NCBI RefSeq assembly: GCF_035621475.1
Contig: NZ_CP141799.1
Span: 1 to 64,000, forward strand
Source of the DNA: Pseudomonas paeninsulae
GTDB taxonomy: Bacteria > Pseudomonadota > Gammaproteobacteria > Pseudomonadales > Pseudomonadaceae
DNA length: 64,000 nucleotides
Direction of reading: 5' to 3'
Notes under the pieces: model-generated
The model's input: only the letters and a program-made list of their open reading frames with translations
What the model was told of the DNA's origin: nothing
Databases searched by the model: none
Shown: positions 19,939-30,975 of the stretch, in pieces
Layout: each line of letters starts with the position of its first letter
Numbering within the stretch: the first letter of the stretch is position 1
Made by a program: the position numbers and the translations under genes

Positions 19939-20598
19939 ATGCCCACGGTCTCTGCGACGATCTGGCGCCCGGCTCTGGCCGGCCTGATCGCGTTTCACAT
20001 GCTTATCATCATTGCCAGCAACTACCTGGTGCAGCTGCCCATGACCCTGTTCGGTTGGCAGACCACCTGGGGCGCGTTCAGCTTTCCGTTCATCTTCCTG
20101 GCGACCGACCTCACCGTACGCCTGCTCGGCAAAGGCCCGGCGCGGCAAGTGATCGCGCGGGTCATGCTGCCCGCCTTGGTCGCGTCCTATGCGGTGTCCG
20201 TGCTGTTCCACAACGGCAGTTTCGCCGGGGTTAGCGCGTTGCTGGCATTCAACCTATTCGTCGCCCGCATCGCCCTGGCCAGCTTCCTCGCCTATGTCCT
20301 CGGGCAACTGCTGGATATCCAGGTATTCGACCGTATGCGCAGCTTGCGTCAATGGTGGGTGGCCCCGGCCGCCTCGACGGTGCTGGGCAACCTGTTGGAT
20401 ACCTTCGCCTTCTTCTCCATCGCCTTCTGGCAAAGCAGTGACCCGTTCATGGCCGAGCACTGGGTCGAGATCGCTGCGGTGGATTACGCAATCAAACTGA
20501 CGGTCAGCCTGCTGCTCTTCGTGCCGCTCTACGGCATGCTGCTCAACGCCATCGCCCGGGCTGTGCCCAAGCGCGAGGCGTTGTGTTCCCGCGATTGA
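19939..20598 (+). CDS. yhhQ: Queuosine precursor transporter YhhQ
   Basis: Inner-membrane importer of 7-deazaguanine precursors (preQ0/preQ1) used for queuosine modification of tRNA. The 219-residue protein has about six membrane helices. It contains SFPFIFLATDLTVRLLGK near residue 47 and GNLLDTFAFFSIAFW near residue 150, which are conserved in this family (formerly DUF165/COG1738). A preQ1-I-like riboswitch overlaps its ribosome-binding site, which supports the substrate and predicts repression when preQ1 is abundant. Confidence 0.92.
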   Translation: MPTVSATIWRPALAGLIAFHMLIIIASNYLVQLPMTLFGWQTTWGAFSFPFIFLATDLTVRLLGKGPARQVIARVMLPALVASYAVSVLFHNGSFAGVSALLAFNLFVARIALASFLAYVLGQLLDIQVFDRMRSLRQWWVAPAASTVLGNLLDTFAFFSIAFWQSSDPFMAEHWVEIAAVDYAIKLTVSLLLFVPLYGMLLNAIARAVPKREALCSRD

Positions 20599-20662
20599 CG
20601 AGCAATCCCGTTAGCTAGTGGCTTATACGGTTAGTGGCTGAGCTCAAATGCTTCGGCTTGAG

Positions 20663-20986
20663 CTACTCGGGGCGCTCTTGGTGTTTATCCAGCTTGCGCA
20701 GGAATACCGTCATTTCCTTTTCCGCCTGCTTGTCGCCGTGATCGCGCGCGGCTTGCAGGCCCCGCTCCCATGCCTGGCGGGCCGCCAGCGGTTGGTCGGC
20801 GGCCAGCAGCGCCTTGCCCAGCAACTTCCAGGCGGCCGAATACTTGGAGTCGAATTCGACGCAGCGCTGCAGGTGTTCGGCGGCGCGCGCCGGCTCGCCG
20901 GCATCCAGATAGCCCTTGCCCAGACCGAAGCGCAGCAGGGCGTTGTCCACGCCTTTGGCCAGCATTTTTTCCAGGGATTCGAGCAT
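20663..20986 (-). CDS. Tetratricopeptide-repeat protein
   Basis: Cytoplasmic 107-residue protein with about two and a half TPR units: ALLRFGLGKGYLDAGEPARAAEHLQRCVEF, then YSAAWKLLGKALLAADQPLAARQAWERGLQAA. No signal peptide is evident. It corresponds to PA0015; the partner is unknown. It lies upstream of trkA in reverse orientation terms (trkA reads toward it), with a gap of about 90 bases. Confidence 0.85.
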   Translation of the reverse strand: MLESLEKMLAKGVDNALLRFGLGKGYLDAGEPARAAEHLQRCVEFDSKYSAAWKLLGKALLAADQPLAARQAWERGLQAARDHGDKQAEKEMTVFLRKLDKHQERPE

Positions 20987-21078
20987 AAAACCTCCGAGTA
21001 GGAGCGGGGGGAACGCCTAGTTCCTTGCCCGCGAAGCTCTTGCGTTGCCCGGCTAGCGGGAATGGCCCGCTCCTATGC

Positions 21079-22452
21079 TCAGAAAAACGTCAGGCCGACC
21101 TGGAACAAGCGCTCGGCATCGCGGATGTACTTCTTGTCCACCAGGAACAGGATCACGTGGTCGCCGGATTCGATCACCGTGGCGTCGTGGGCGATCAGCA
21201 CTTCCTCGGCGCGAATGATCGCCCCGATGGTGGTGCCCGGCGGTAGCGGGATGTCCTTGATCGCGCGGCCGACCACCTTGCTCGACTTGGCGTCGCCGTG
21301 GGCGATGGCCTCGATGGCTTCGGCGGCGCCGCGGCGTAACGAGTGCACGCTGACGATATCGCCACGGCGCACGTGGGTCAGCAGGGTGCCGATGGTGGCC
21401 AGCTGCGGGCTGATGGCGATGTCGATCTCGCCGCCCTGGACCAGGTCGACGTAGGCTGGGTTGTTGATCAGGGTCATCACCTTGCGCGCGCCGAGACGCT
21501 TGGCCAGCAACGACGACATGATGTTGGCCTCGTCGTCGTTGGTCAGGGCGAGGAAGATGTCGGCGTCGCTGATGTTCTCCTCGACCAGCAGATCCTTGTC
21601 CGAGGCGCTGCCTTGCAGGACCACGGTGCTGTCGAGATTTTCCGAGAGATAGCGGCAGCGCGCCGGGTTCATCTCGATGATCTTCACCTGGTAGCGGCTC
21701 TCGATCGCCTCGGCCAGACGTTCGCCGATATGCCCGCCGCCGGCAATCACCACCTTCTTGTAGCTGACTTCCATGCGGCGCATTTCGCTCATCACCGCGC
21801 GGATATGGCCCTTGGCGGCGATGAAGAACACCTCGTCATCGGCCTCGATCACGGTGTCGCCCTGGGGAATGATCGGCCGGTTGCGGCGGAAGATCGCGGC
21901 CACCCGGGTGTCGACATTGGGCATATGCTCGCGCAACTGACGCAGTTGCTGGCCGACCAGCGGGCCGCCGTAATAGGCGCGCACGGCTACCAGCTGGGCC
22001 TTACCTTCCGCGAAGTCGATCACCTGCAGCGAGCCGGGGTATTCGATCAGGCGCTTGATGTAGTTGGTCACCACCTGTTCCGGGCTGATCAGCACGTCGA
22101 CCGGAATCGCTTCGTTGTTGAACAGGCCGGAGCGGGTCAGGTAGGCAGCCTCGCGCACCCGGGCAATCTTGGTCGGGGTGTGGAACAGGGTGTAGGCCAC
22201 CTGGCAGGCGATCATGTTGACTTCGTCGCTGTTGGTCACCGCGATCAGCATGTCGGCATCGTCCGCGCCGGCCTGGCGCAGCACCGTGGGGAAGGAGCCG
22301 CGGCCCTGTACGGTGCGAATATCCAGACGGTCGCTGAGCTGGCGCAGGCGATCACCGTCGGTGTCGACCACGGTGATGTCGTTGGCCTCGCTGGCCAGGT
22401 GTTCCGCCAGGGTGCCGCCGACTTGGCCAGCGCCGAGAATGATGATTTTCAA
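21079..22452 (-). CDS. trkA: Trk potassium transporter regulatory subunit TrkA
   Basis: Peripheral NAD-binding subunit that gates the TrkH/TrkG potassium channel. The 457-residue protein has two RCK modules. Each starts with a Rossmann fold: [19 protein letters not shown] at the N-terminus and [19 protein letters not shown] near residue 233. Each is followed by a TrkA-C domain. It is preceded by rsmB on the same strand with a gap of 116 bases. Confidence 0.97.
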   Translation of the reverse strand: MKIIILGAGQVGGTLAEHLASEANDITVVDTDGDRLRQLSDRLDIRTVQGRGSFPTVLRQAGADDADMLIAVTNSDEVNMIACQVAYTLFHTPTKIARVREAAYLTRSGLFNNEAIPVDVLISPEQVVTNYIKRLIEYPGSLQVIDFAEGKAQLVAVRAYYGGPLVGQQLRQLREHMPNVDTRVAAIFRRNRPIIPQGDTVIEADDEVFFIAAKGHIRAVMSEMRRMEVSYKKVVIAGGGHIGERLAEAIESRYQVKIIEMNPARCRYLSENLDSTVVLQGSASDKDLLVEENISDADIFLALTNDDEANIMSSLLAKRLGARKVMTLINNPAYVDLVQGGEIDIAISPQLATIGTLLTHVRRGDIVSVHSLRRGAAEAIEAIAHGDAKSSKVVGRAIKDIPLPPGTTIGAIIRAEEVLIAHDATVIESGDHVILFLVDKKYIRDAERLFQVGLTFF

Positions 22453-22568
22453 GCGATCACTCCTGTTGGGTGGGCTGGGCTGCGTTCAGCTCGAGTCCAC
22501 CAACTCCAGTTATACGGGCGTTGCGCTGGGCTCAAGCCTGCGCGGCGCGGCCCAGCCGACGAATCTGT

Positions 22569-23873
22569 TCAGCATGCGGCGATCTTGCTCAGCTTGGCAT
22601 AGTAGAAACCATCGTGACCGTCGATTTGTGGCAATAACTGGCGACCATGAGTCGGTTTGAGACCGAAGTCGGCGTTTATCTCCAGCTCACGTGCGCTTGG
22701 GGTACGGGCGAGAAAGGCGGCGATGTTGTCACTGTTTTCCATGGGCAGCACCGAGCAGGTGGCATACAACAGGATGCCGCCGACTTGCAGAGTCGGCCAC
22801 AGGGCGTCCAGCAACTCGCCCTGCAACTGGGCCAGCGCGGGAATATCCGAGGGCTGGCGGGTCAGCTTGATGTCCGGATGGCGGCGAATCACCCCGGTGG
22901 CGGAGCACGGCGCGTCGAGCAGAATCCGCTGGAACGGCTGGCCATCCCACCAGGCCGCGGTATCACGCCCATCGGCGGCGATTAGCTCGGCGTCAAGGTT
23001 GAGGCGCTTGAGGTTTTCGCGCACCCGCACCAGGCGCTTTGCTTCCAGGTCCACTGCGACCACGCCGGCCAGTGCGGGTTCGGCTTCGAGCAGGTGACAG
23101 GTCTTGCCGCCCGGTGCGCAGCAGGCATCCAGCACCCGTTGGCCGGGGGCCAGGTCGAGCAGCTCGGCGGCCAGTTGCGCGGCTTCGTCCTGCACACTGA
23201 GGAGGCCTGCGGCGAAGCCCGGCAAGCTGGTGACATCGCATGCTTGGAGCAAACGGATGCCGTCGCGGCTGAACGTGCAGGGTTCGGCGGCGAATCCGCT
23301 TTGGCGCAGTTCAGCCAGGTAGTCATCGCGGCTGACCAAACGGCGATTGACCCGCAGGATCAGCGGCGGATGGGCGTTGTTGGCCGCGCAGATGGCTTGC
23401 CATTGTTCGGGCCACTGGGCTTTCAGGGCTTTCTGCAACCAGCGTGGGTGGGCGCTATGCAGCACCGGATCGCGGTCCAGGCTGGCAATAATGCTTTCGC
23501 TTTCGCGCTGGGCGTTGCGCAGCACGGCATTGAGCAGGCCCTTGAGCGAAGGCTTCTTCAGCTTGTCGATACAGGCCACGGTCTCGCCGATGGCGGCGTG
23601 GGCGGGAATACGGGTGTAGAACAGTTGATACAGCCCGATCAGCAGCAGTGCCTCGACATCACGGTCGACCGCTTTGAAGGGTTTTTGCAGCAGCTTTTCG
23701 GCGATCAACGCCAGGCGTGGTTGCCAGCGTGCAGTACCGAACGCCAGATCCTGGGCCAGGCCGCGGTCGCGCTGCTCAACCTTGTCCAGCAGCGGCGGCA
23801 GGCTGCTGCCCAGCGAGGCTTTGCCATTGAGTACGACAGCCAGGGCGCGGGCGGCGGCGAGACGAGGGTTCAT
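22569..23873 (-). CDS. rsmB: 16S rRNA (cytosine-967) methyltransferase RsmB
   Basis: SAM-dependent methyltransferase making m5C967 in 16S rRNA. The 434-residue protein has an N-terminal NusB-like RNA-binding domain ([17 protein letters not shown] to about residue 140). The catalytic domain follows with [16 protein letters not shown], the SAM site [15 protein letters not shown] and the catalytic Cys in [12 protein letters not shown]. Its start overlaps the fmt stop by 4 bases, the conserved fmt-rsmB arrangement. Confidence 0.97.
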   Translation of the reverse strand: MNPRLAAARALAVVLNGKASLGSSLPPLLDKVEQRDRGLAQDLAFGTARWQPRLALIAEKLLQKPFKAVDRDVEALLLIGLYQLFYTRIPAHAAIGETVACIDKLKKPSLKGLLNAVLRNAQRESESIIASLDRDPVLHSAHPRWLQKALKAQWPEQWQAICAANNAHPPLILRVNRRLVSRDDYLAELRQSGFAAEPCTFSRDGIRLLQACDVTSLPGFAAGLLSVQDEAAQLAAELLDLAPGQRVLDACCAPGGKTCHLLEAEPALAGVVAVDLEAKRLVRVRENLKRLNLDAELIAADGRDTAAWWDGQPFQRILLDAPCSATGVIRRHPDIKLTRQPSDIPALAQLQGELLDALWPTLQVGGILLYATCSVLPMENSDNIAAFLARTPSARELEINADFGLKPTHGRQLLPQIDGHDGFYYAKLSKIAAC

Positions 23874-24814
23874 ACGCCGAGCACCAGGTCGACGGCAAAC
23901 TGCTCGCGGCGACTGTTGTACAGGTCACTGAAATTAAGTGCCTTGCCGCCCGGTAGTTGCAGGCGGGTCAAGCGCAGTGCGCCTTGGCCACAGGCAACCA
24001 TCAGGCCCTGCTTGTCGGCCGACAGTATGCTGCCGGGTGCACCACTGCCCTCGCCCAACTCAGCCGCATGCACCTTCAGCGCTTCGCCACTCAGCGTGCT
24101 GTGGCAGATCGGCCAGGGGTGGAAGGCCCGCACCAGCCGCTCCAGTTCCAGCGCCGGGCGCGTCCAGTCCAGGCGTGCTTCATCCTTGTTCAGCTTGTGC
24201 GCGTAGGTGGCCAGGCTGTCGTCCTGCACTTCGCCAACCAGGCTGCTACTGGCCAGGCCGCCGATCGCTTCGATCACCGCCTGCGGGCCAAGACCGGCCA
24301 GACGGTCGTGCAGGCTGCCGCCAGTGTCGTCGGCAGCAATCGGCGTGCTGACTTTCAGCAGCATCGGTCCGGTGTCCAGGCCTGCTTCCATCTGCATCAC
24401 GGTGACGCCTGATTCACTGTCGCCGGCTTCGATGGCGCGCTGGATCGGTGCGGCGCCGCGCCAGCGCGGCAGCAGCGAGGCGTGGCTGTTGATGCAGCCC
24501 AGACGCGGGATATCCAGCACCACCTGCGGCAGGATCAGGCCGTAGGCCACGACCACCAGCAGGTCTGGCGCGAGGGCTGCCAGCTCAGCCTGGGCTACCG
24601 GGTCGCGCAGGGTTTGCGGTTGATAGACCGGAACTCCATGCTGCAGTGCGAGCTGCTTGACCGGGCTGGCGGTGAGCTTCTGTCCACGGCCGGCCGGCCG
24701 ATCCGGCTGGCTATACACCGCGATGATCTGGTGCGGGCTATCGAGCAGAGCCTTGAGGTGTTCGGCGGCGAACTCCGGGGTGCCGGCAAAGACGATACGC
24801 AAAGACTCGGACAT
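23870..24814 (-). CDS. fmt: Methionyl-tRNA formyltransferase
   Basis: Formylates initiator Met-tRNA using 10-formyltetrahydrofolate. The 314-residue protein starts [20 protein letters not shown] and carries [19 protein letters not shown], with the catalytic Asn/His/Asp region in [11 protein letters not shown] and [17 protein letters not shown]. It lies in the def-fmt-rsmB-trkA order on the minus strand. A strong hairpin sits between def and fmt, so it probably also has its own promoter or depends on read-through. Confidence 0.97.
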   Translation of the reverse strand: MSESLRIVFAGTPEFAAEHLKALLDSPHQIIAVYSQPDRPAGRGQKLTASPVKQLALQHGVPVYQPQTLRDPVAQAELAALAPDLLVVVAYGLILPQVVLDIPRLGCINSHASLLPRWRGAAPIQRAIEAGDSESGVTVMQMEAGLDTGPMLLKVSTPIAADDTGGSLHDRLAGLGPQAVIEAIGGLASSSLVGEVQDDSLATYAHKLNKDEARLDWTRPALELERLVRAFHPWPICHSTLSGEALKVHAAELGEGSGAPGSILSADKQGLMVACGQGALRLTRLQLPGGKALNFSDLYNSRREQFAVDLVLGV

Positions 24815-24830
24815 GGATTCTCGCTAATCA

Positions 24831-24869
24831 CTACTGAAAAAGAAGAAGGCTTGCCGCGGCAAGCCTTCT
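24831..24869 (-). terminator. Strong hairpin after def
   Basis: A 26-base perfect palindrome (24844-24869, arms 12 bp such as AGAAGGCTTGCC). It is followed on the minus strand by TCTTTTTC, as expected for an intrinsic terminator or attenuator between def and fmt. Confidence 0.75.
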
Positions 24870-24882
24870 ATCAAGGTGTGGC

Positions 24883-25389
24883 TCAAGCCTGCTGGCGATG
24901 TTGCTTTTCCAGCTTCTTCTTGATGCGGTCGCGTTTGAGGTTGGACAGGTAATCGACGAACAGCTTGCCGTTGAGGTGGTCGCACTCGTGCTGGATGCAC
25001 ACCGCGAGCAGGCCTTCGGCGACCAGTTCGAAGGGCTGGCCATCGCGGTCCAGGGCCTTGATCTTGATCTTATTCGGTCTGTCGACGTTTTCGTAGAAGC
25101 CGGGCACCGACAGGCAACCTTCCTGATATTGGTCGACTTCGTCGGTGAGGGTCTCGAACTCGGGGTTGATGAACACCCGGGGTTCGCTTCGGTCTTCCGA
25201 CAGATCCATCACTACCAGGCGCTTGTGCACGTTGACCTGGGTCGCGGCCAGGCCGATGCCCGGGGCTTCGTACATGGTTTCAAACATGTCGTCGATCAGT
25301 TGACGCAAGGCGTCGTTGACCATGTCCACCGGCTTGGCGATGGTGCGCAAGCGTGGATCGGGAAATTCGAGGATGTTTAAGATAGCCAT
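24883..25389 (-). CDS. def: Peptide deformylase
   Basis: Metalloenzyme removing the N-formyl group from nascent proteins. All three motifs are present in the 168-residue protein: GIGLAATQ (44-51, motif 1), EGCLSVPG (90-97, metal-binding Cys) and QHECDHLNG (motif 3, H134 and H138 metal ligands, E135 catalytic). Length is normal. It pairs functionally with fmt downstream and is divergent from the LysM gene. Confidence 0.98.
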   Translation of the reverse strand: MAILNILEFPDPRLRTIAKPVDMVNDALRQLIDDMFETMYEAPGIGLAATQVNVHKRLVVMDLSEDRSEPRVFINPEFETLTDEVDQYQEGCLSVPGFYENVDRPNKIKIKALDRDGQPFELVAEGLLAVCIQHECDHLNGKLFVDYLSNLKRDRIKKKLEKQHRQQA

Positions 25390-25541
25390 ATGCGTTTGTG
25401 ATGCACTTGTGGAATAAAGTCAAAATCCGCTGCTAAGATGATGAGCAGCATTGAAAAACGGCTTCACGCCGCAGTACTACTGGGTTTAGTCGCGGCGCTA
25501 GGGCGCTCTACGTGAAGACACATAATAAAGGGATTCACCGC

Positions 25542-26567
25542 ATGAGGAAATCACTACTCGCCCTGCTATTGCTTGCCGCTAGCGGCTTGGCCCAGGCCGA
25601 AGTGCATCTCAAGGACGGTCACCCAGACCGTTATACCGTGGTCAAGGGCGATACCCTCTGGGATATTTCCGGGCGGTTTCTCAGTGAGCCGTGGAAATGG
25701 CCGGAAATCTGGCATGCCAACCCGCAAGTGGCAAACCCCCACCTGATCTATCCCGGCGATCAGCTCAGCCTGGTCTATGTCGATGGTCAACCACGTCTGA
25801 TGCTCAGCCGTGGTGAGTCGCGTGGCACCATCAAGCTGTCGCCGCAGATCCGCAGCACGCCGATGGCCGAAGCCATTCCGACTATTCCGTTGGGGGCGAT
25901 CAACAGCTTTCTGCTGAGTAACCGCATCGTTGATACCCCGGAAGAATTCCAGGGAGCGCCCTATATCGTCGCCGGCAACGCCGAGCGTGTGGTCAGCGGC
26001 GCCGGGGATCGCGTCTACGCACGTGGGTCCTTTGACGAAGCGGCGCCGGTGTATGGCATCTTCCGCCAGGGCAAAACCTATATCGATCCGGATACCCAGG
26101 AGTTTCTCGGGATCAACGCCGATGACATCGGTGGCGGTGAGATCGTTGCTGAGGAAGGCGATATCGGCACCATGAACCTGACTCGCACGACCCAGGAAGT
26201 ACGCCTTGGCGATCGTCTGTTCGCCACCGAAGAGCGGGCGATCACCTCGACCTTCATGCCTAGCGAACCGAGCAGCGAAATCAAGGGGTTGATTCTCGAC
26301 GTTCCGCGCGGCGTGACCCAGATCGGTCAGTTCGACGTGGTTACCCTGAACAAGGGGACGCGTGATGGCCTGACCGAGGGTAACGTGCTGGCGGTGTACA
26401 AGACCGGCGAAACCGTACGCGATCGGATCACGGGCGATGCGGTGAAGATCCCTGATGAGCGGGCCGGTCTGTTGATGGTGTTCCGCACCTATGAAAAGCT
26501 CAGTTATGGCCTGATCCTTGGCGCCACTCGTCAGCTTGCAGTGATGGACAAGGTGCGTAACCCGTAA
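25542..26567 (+). CDS. Secreted LysM peptidoglycan-binding protein
   Basis: The protein (341 residues from the ATG at 25542) has a clear signal peptide, MRKSLLALLLLAASGLAQA. A LysM domain follows, with RYTVVKGDTLWDISGRFL and NPHLIYPGDQLSLVY (about residues 30-80). The remainder is a beta-rich region without catalytic motifs. It would act in the periplasm on or near peptidoglycan. The ATG at 25542 was chosen over one 30 bases upstream because the signal peptide then starts cleanly with MRK. Corresponds to PA0020. Confidence 0.9.
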   Translation: MRKSLLALLLLAASGLAQAEVHLKDGHPDRYTVVKGDTLWDISGRFLSEPWKWPEIWHANPQVANPHLIYPGDQLSLVYVDGQPRLMLSRGESRGTIKLSPQIRSTPMAEAIPTIPLGAINSFLLSNRIVDTPEEFQGAPYIVAGNAERVVSGAGDRVYARGSFDEAAPVYGIFRQGKTYIDPDTQEFLGINADDIGGGEIVAEEGDIGTMNLTRTTQEVRLGDRLFATEERAITSTFMPSEPSSEIKGLILDVPRGVTQIGQFDVVTLNKGTRDGLTEGNVLAVYKTGETVRDRITGDAVKIPDERAGLLMVFRTYEKLSYGLILGATRQLAVMDKVRNP

Positions 26568-26675
26568 CACTTCAACGCCAGCCGTGCGCTTGCGCGGTTG
26601 GCGTTTCTGCTTCCTCGCTACCTGCCGCCCACAACCCTCAAGGTTACCGGGCGCACCCGATCAAGGATGATCGCC

Positions 26676-27788
26676 ATGGCGCAATGCCCCAGCCACTGCA
26701 TTTCCCCTGCCGAACTCGAAGCCCGCCTGCGTCTGCACAGCCTGCCGGAGCTTGGGCCGCGGCGTTTTCGCAAATTGCTCAGCGCTTTTGATAGTGCCTC
26801 CGCGGCCCTCAGTGCGCCAGCCAGCGCCTGGCGTTCGCTGGGTTTGCCGGCCGCCTGCGCGGAGCCTCGACGCAGCAGCGAGGTGCGTGAGCACGCCGCT
26901 GCTGCCCTGGCCTGGCTGGACGCTGACCAGCATCATCTGTTGATGTGGGATGACCCGACTTACCCGGGCTTGCTCGCCGAACTCGGCGATGCACCGCCTT
27001 TGCTCTATGTGGCTGGCGATCCGGGGTTGCTCGAGCAGCCGCAACTGGCCATGGTCGGCAGTCGCCGCGCCTCACGGCCCGGACTGGATACCGCGCACAG
27101 CTTCGCCCGCAGCCTGGCCGCCGGTGGCTTCGTGATCACCAGCGGCCTGGCGCTGGGCATCGACGGCGCTGCCCATCAAGGTGCACTGGATGTGGCAGGC
27201 AAAACCATCGCGGTACTCGGCACCGGTTTGCAGCGCCTGTATCCGGCGCGGCACCGGCAGTTGGCCGCGGACATCGTCGAGCATGGTGGCGCGTTGGTGT
27301 CGGAGTTGCCACTGGATTGCCCGCCGCATGCGAGCAATTTCCCTCGGCGCAACCGCATCATCAGTGGCCTGTCCCTCGGCGTGCTGGTGGTCGAGGCCAG
27401 CCCGTCCAGCGGCTCGCTGATCACCGCGCGGCTGGCGGCCGAGCAAGGCCGCGAGGTCTATGCCATTCCCGGTTCGATCCACCATCCGGGTGCGCGCGGT
27501 TGTCATCAGTTGATCCGCGATGGCGCCGTGCTGGTGGAAAGCATTGAGCATATTCTCGAAGCGCTGCGCGGCTGGCAGCTGCAGCCGCCGTTGGCGAACC
27601 AGACGAGGCCGGCCCAGCGCTTCGAGCACCCGCTGCTCGACTTGTTGCATGCGGCGCCACACAGCAGTGAGGCCCTGGCAGCGGTCAGCGGTTGGCCGTT
27701 GTCGCAGGTGTTGGCGGCCCTCACCGAGCTGGAGCTGGACGGCCATATAGCCTGCGAAGCTGGGCGCTGGGTGGGCCGCGTCCGCTAG
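26676..27788 (+). CDS. dprA: DNA processing protein DprA
   Basis: Protects incoming single-stranded DNA and loads RecA during natural transformation. From the ATG at 26676 it has 370 residues: an N-terminal helix-hairpin-helix/SAM-like region (ELEARLRLHSLPELGPRRFRKLL), then the DprA Rossmann fold with MVGSRRASRPGLD and ITSGLALGIDGAAHQGAL. A C-terminal winged-helix region (residues 310-370) ends it. The start is set by AAGGA at 26663-26667, 8 bases upstream. Followed by tsaC after 149 bases. Confidence 0.93.
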   Translation: MAQCPSHCISPAELEARLRLHSLPELGPRRFRKLLSAFDSASAALSAPASAWRSLGLPAACAEPRRSSEVREHAAAALAWLDADQHHLLMWDDPTYPGLLAELGDAPPLLYVAGDPGLLEQPQLAMVGSRRASRPGLDTAHSFARSLAAGGFVITSGLALGIDGAAHQGALDVAGKTIAVLGTGLQRLYPARHRQLAADIVEHGGALVSELPLDCPPHASNFPRRNRIISGLSLGVLVVEASPSSGSLITARLAAEQGREVYAIPGSIHHPGARGCHQLIRDGAVLVESIEHILEALRGWQLQPPLANQTRPAQRFEHPLLDLLHAAPHSSEALAAVSGWPLSQVLAALTELELDGHIACEAGRWVGRVR

Positions 27789-27937
27789 CTTGGATACACT
27801 GCGCGGGATTCCTTTAGGCTATGTACTCGTTAGCAGTTGTAAGTCGATTCTGTAAGGTGGGCCGGGTAAAGGCCACCTTACGTTTTGCCATCAACACATA
27901 ATTAGTACAGAGCATTCCTTTAGCGGGAGAGTGGTGA

Positions 27938-28495
27938 ATGGGCAGCAGTTGGCAGGTACAGCAGGCCGCGCGCGTGGTGCGTCAGGGCGGAATCATCGCT
28001 TACCCGACCGAGGCGGTATGGGGGCTGGGCTGCGACCCGTGGAACGAAATTGCGGTGGAGCGGCTCCTGGCGCTGAAAGAGCGGCCGATGAACAAGGGCC
28101 TGATCCTGGTGGCGGACTGCATTGAGCAGTTCGATTTTCTTCTCGACGATCTGCCGGAGATCTGGCAAGACCGCCTGGCCAGCACCTGGCCGGGCCCCAA
28201 TACCTGGCTGGTGCCGCATCAGCAGCGCCTGCCCGAGTGGATCACCGGTGAGCACAGCAGCGTCGCTTTACGCGTCAGCGATCACTCGCTGGTGCGCGAA
28301 CTCTGCGCCCTCACCGGCCCGCTGGTATCGACCTCGGCCAACCCGGCTGGACGTCCGGCGGCACGCACGCGCCTGCGGGTCGAGCAGTACTTTCCGCGGC
28401 AACTGGACAAGGTGCTCGGCGGCGCCCTGGGCGGGCGCAAGAACCCCAGCCTGATTCGCGACCTGATTACCGGCGATGTGATCAGGCCATCCTGA
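27938..28495 (+). CDS. tsaC: Threonylcarbamoyl-AMP synthase TsaC
   Basis: Makes threonylcarbamoyl-AMP for the t6A37 modification of ANN-decoding tRNAs. The 185-residue YrdC-fold protein carries [33 protein letters not shown] (the KR/K binding motif region) and [11 protein letters not shown], all diagnostic. The single-domain length is that of TsaC rather than the longer TsaC2/Sua5. Confidence 0.95.
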   Translation: MGSSWQVQQAARVVRQGGIIAYPTEAVWGLGCDPWNEIAVERLLALKERPMNKGLILVADCIEQFDFLLDDLPEIWQDRLASTWPGPNTWLVPHQQRLPEWITGEHSSVALRVSDHSLVRELCALTGPLVSTSANPAGRPAARTRLRVEQYFPRQLDKVLGGALGGRKNPSLIRDLITGDVIRPS

Positions 28496-28509
28496 TGCTT
28501 TCGGCTTTC

Positions 28510-28618
28510 GGGTGGGTTAGCGGCTCATTGTCACGAAATCGATAGGTTGTGCGCTATGTGAGCGCCGCGTAACCCACCAGCTCAGGCGCCGCAGATGGCC
28601 ATGGTGGGTTACGGCGCG
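28510..28618. repeat. GTGGGTTA inverted-repeat element
   Basis: Three copies of a GGTGGGTTA/TAACCCACC motif (28510-28524, 28564-28578, 28602-28616) alternate in orientation. The last two form an imperfect hairpin of about 18-bp arms (28562-28618). It is the same family as the element at 30785-30946 and is probably a non-coding intergenic repeat. Confidence 0.7.
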
Positions 28619-28668
28619 CAGTTATTGGACTGTGCGTGCGAAACCGGTTGGCGCGCCTTACCCCCTCA

Positions 28669-29646
28669 CTACGGCAGCAGAATGGTCGAACCGGTGGTCT
28701 GCCGAGCGCTCAGGGCGGCCTGCGCGGTGGCGGCGTCCTTGAGTGCATAGCGGTTGCTGATATCGACCTTGAGCCGTCCGTTTTCGATCATCTTGAACAG
28801 CTCGTCGGCCATCATTTGCAGGCGCTCGGGGGTGTCGGCGTAGCCAGCCAGGGTCGGCCGGGTGACGAACAGCGAACCCTTCTGCGCGAGGATGCCCAGG
28901 TTGACTCCGCTCACCGCACCCGAGGCATTGCCAAAGCTGACCAGCAGGCCGCGCGGGGCGACGCAGTCCAGCGAGGTTTCCCAGGTGTCCTTGCCGACGC
29001 CGTCATACACCACCGGGCATTTCTTGCCGTCGGTCAGCGCCAGCACGCGCTGGACTACGTCCTCGCGGCTGTAGTCGATGGTCGCCCAGGCGCCCTGCTC
29101 CATGGCCCGCGCGGCTTTCTCGGCCGAGCTGACGGTGCCGATCAGTTGCACCCCCAGGGCTTTGGCCCACTGGCAGGCGAAGGAGCCGACGCCACCGGCG
29201 GCGGCATGGAACAGGATGGTTTCGCCGCCCTGCAGTGGAAATACCTGGCGCAGCAGGTACTGCACGGTCAGGCCCTTGAGCATCACCGCCGCGGCCTGCT
29301 CGAAGCTGATGGCGTCTGGCAGTTTTACCAGCTTGCCGACCGGCAGCACGTGCAGTTCGCTGTAGGCACCCAGCGGACCGGTGGCATAGGCCACGCGGTC
29401 GCCGACCTGGAACTGGCTGACCTGCGCGCCGACTGCCTCGACGATGCCGGCGCCTTCGGTGCCCAGACCTGACGGCAGGGCCGGTGGCGGATACAGGCCG
29501 CTGCGGAAGTAGGTGTCGATGAAGTTCAGGCCGATCGCCTGGTTCTGCACGCGGACCTCGTAGGGGCCGGGAGAAGCAGGCTGGTAGTCGCGGTACTCGA
29601 GGACTTCGGGGCCGCCGTGGCTGCTGAATTGAATACGCTTGGCCAT
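28669..29646 (-). CDS. qor: NADPH:quinone oxidoreductase (MDR/zinc-free)
   Basis: Soluble NADPH-dependent quinone reductase of the medium-chain dehydrogenase family. The 325-residue protein starts MAKRIQFSSHGGPEVLEYRD. It has GLNFIDTYFRSGLYPP, the Rossmann segment LFHAAAGGVGSFACQWAKALG near residue 145, and VSFGNASGAVSG near 235. Zinc-ligand cysteines are absent, as expected for Qor. Convergent with tsaC and divergent from hemF. Confidence 0.93.
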   Translation of the reverse strand: MAKRIQFSSHGGPEVLEYRDYQPASPGPYEVRVQNQAIGLNFIDTYFRSGLYPPPALPSGLGTEGAGIVEAVGAQVSQFQVGDRVAYATGPLGAYSELHVLPVGKLVKLPDAISFEQAAAVMLKGLTVQYLLRQVFPLQGGETILFHAAAGGVGSFACQWAKALGVQLIGTVSSAEKAARAMEQGAWATIDYSREDVVQRVLALTDGKKCPVVYDGVGKDTWETSLDCVAPRGLLVSFGNASGAVSGVNLGILAQKGSLFVTRPTLAGYADTPERLQMMADELFKMIENGRLKVDISNRYALKDAATAQAALSARQTTGSTILLP

Positions 29647-29698
29647 ACAAGGCTCCTTGCTGCAGGGGTTCGATCAAACCGCCGATGATGGCGGCTGA

Positions 29699-30751
<1,053 letters not shown>

Positions 30752-30784
30752 AAATACGCGGATCTTGGTCTGTAGCAGCCAGTG

Positions 30785-30946
30785 TGTAGGATGGGTTAGC
30801 CGCTACGAAAAGACCGAACAAGGCCGCGGTTTGGGTACGGCGTAACCCATCATTGCGTTGTGCCTGCCAATGCAATGTTGGGTTACGCGGCGGCCTCAAT
30901 CGTGGTTCTTCTAGACAAGTGAGTGCGCCGCTAACCCAACCTACGC
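30785..30946. repeat. Nested GTAGG-TGGGTTA inverted repeat
   Basis: An outer pair (GTAGGATGGGTTAGC near 30786-30800 against GCTAACCCAACCTACGC at 30930-30946) encloses an inner hairpin. The inner arms (30840-30860 and 30868-30888) match at 19 of 21 positions. It lies between hemF and aroE. Similar motifs occur at 28510-28618 and 57652-57712. Confidence 0.8.
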
Positions 30947-30975
30947 GGGGACTCTGCAACTTCAAAGGATTTCCC

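Noticed and set aside
24844..24869. The palindrome between def and fmt as a REP element
   Set aside because: It is followed on the minus strand by a T-rich tail and shares no sequence with the other repeats, so it is better explained as a terminator.
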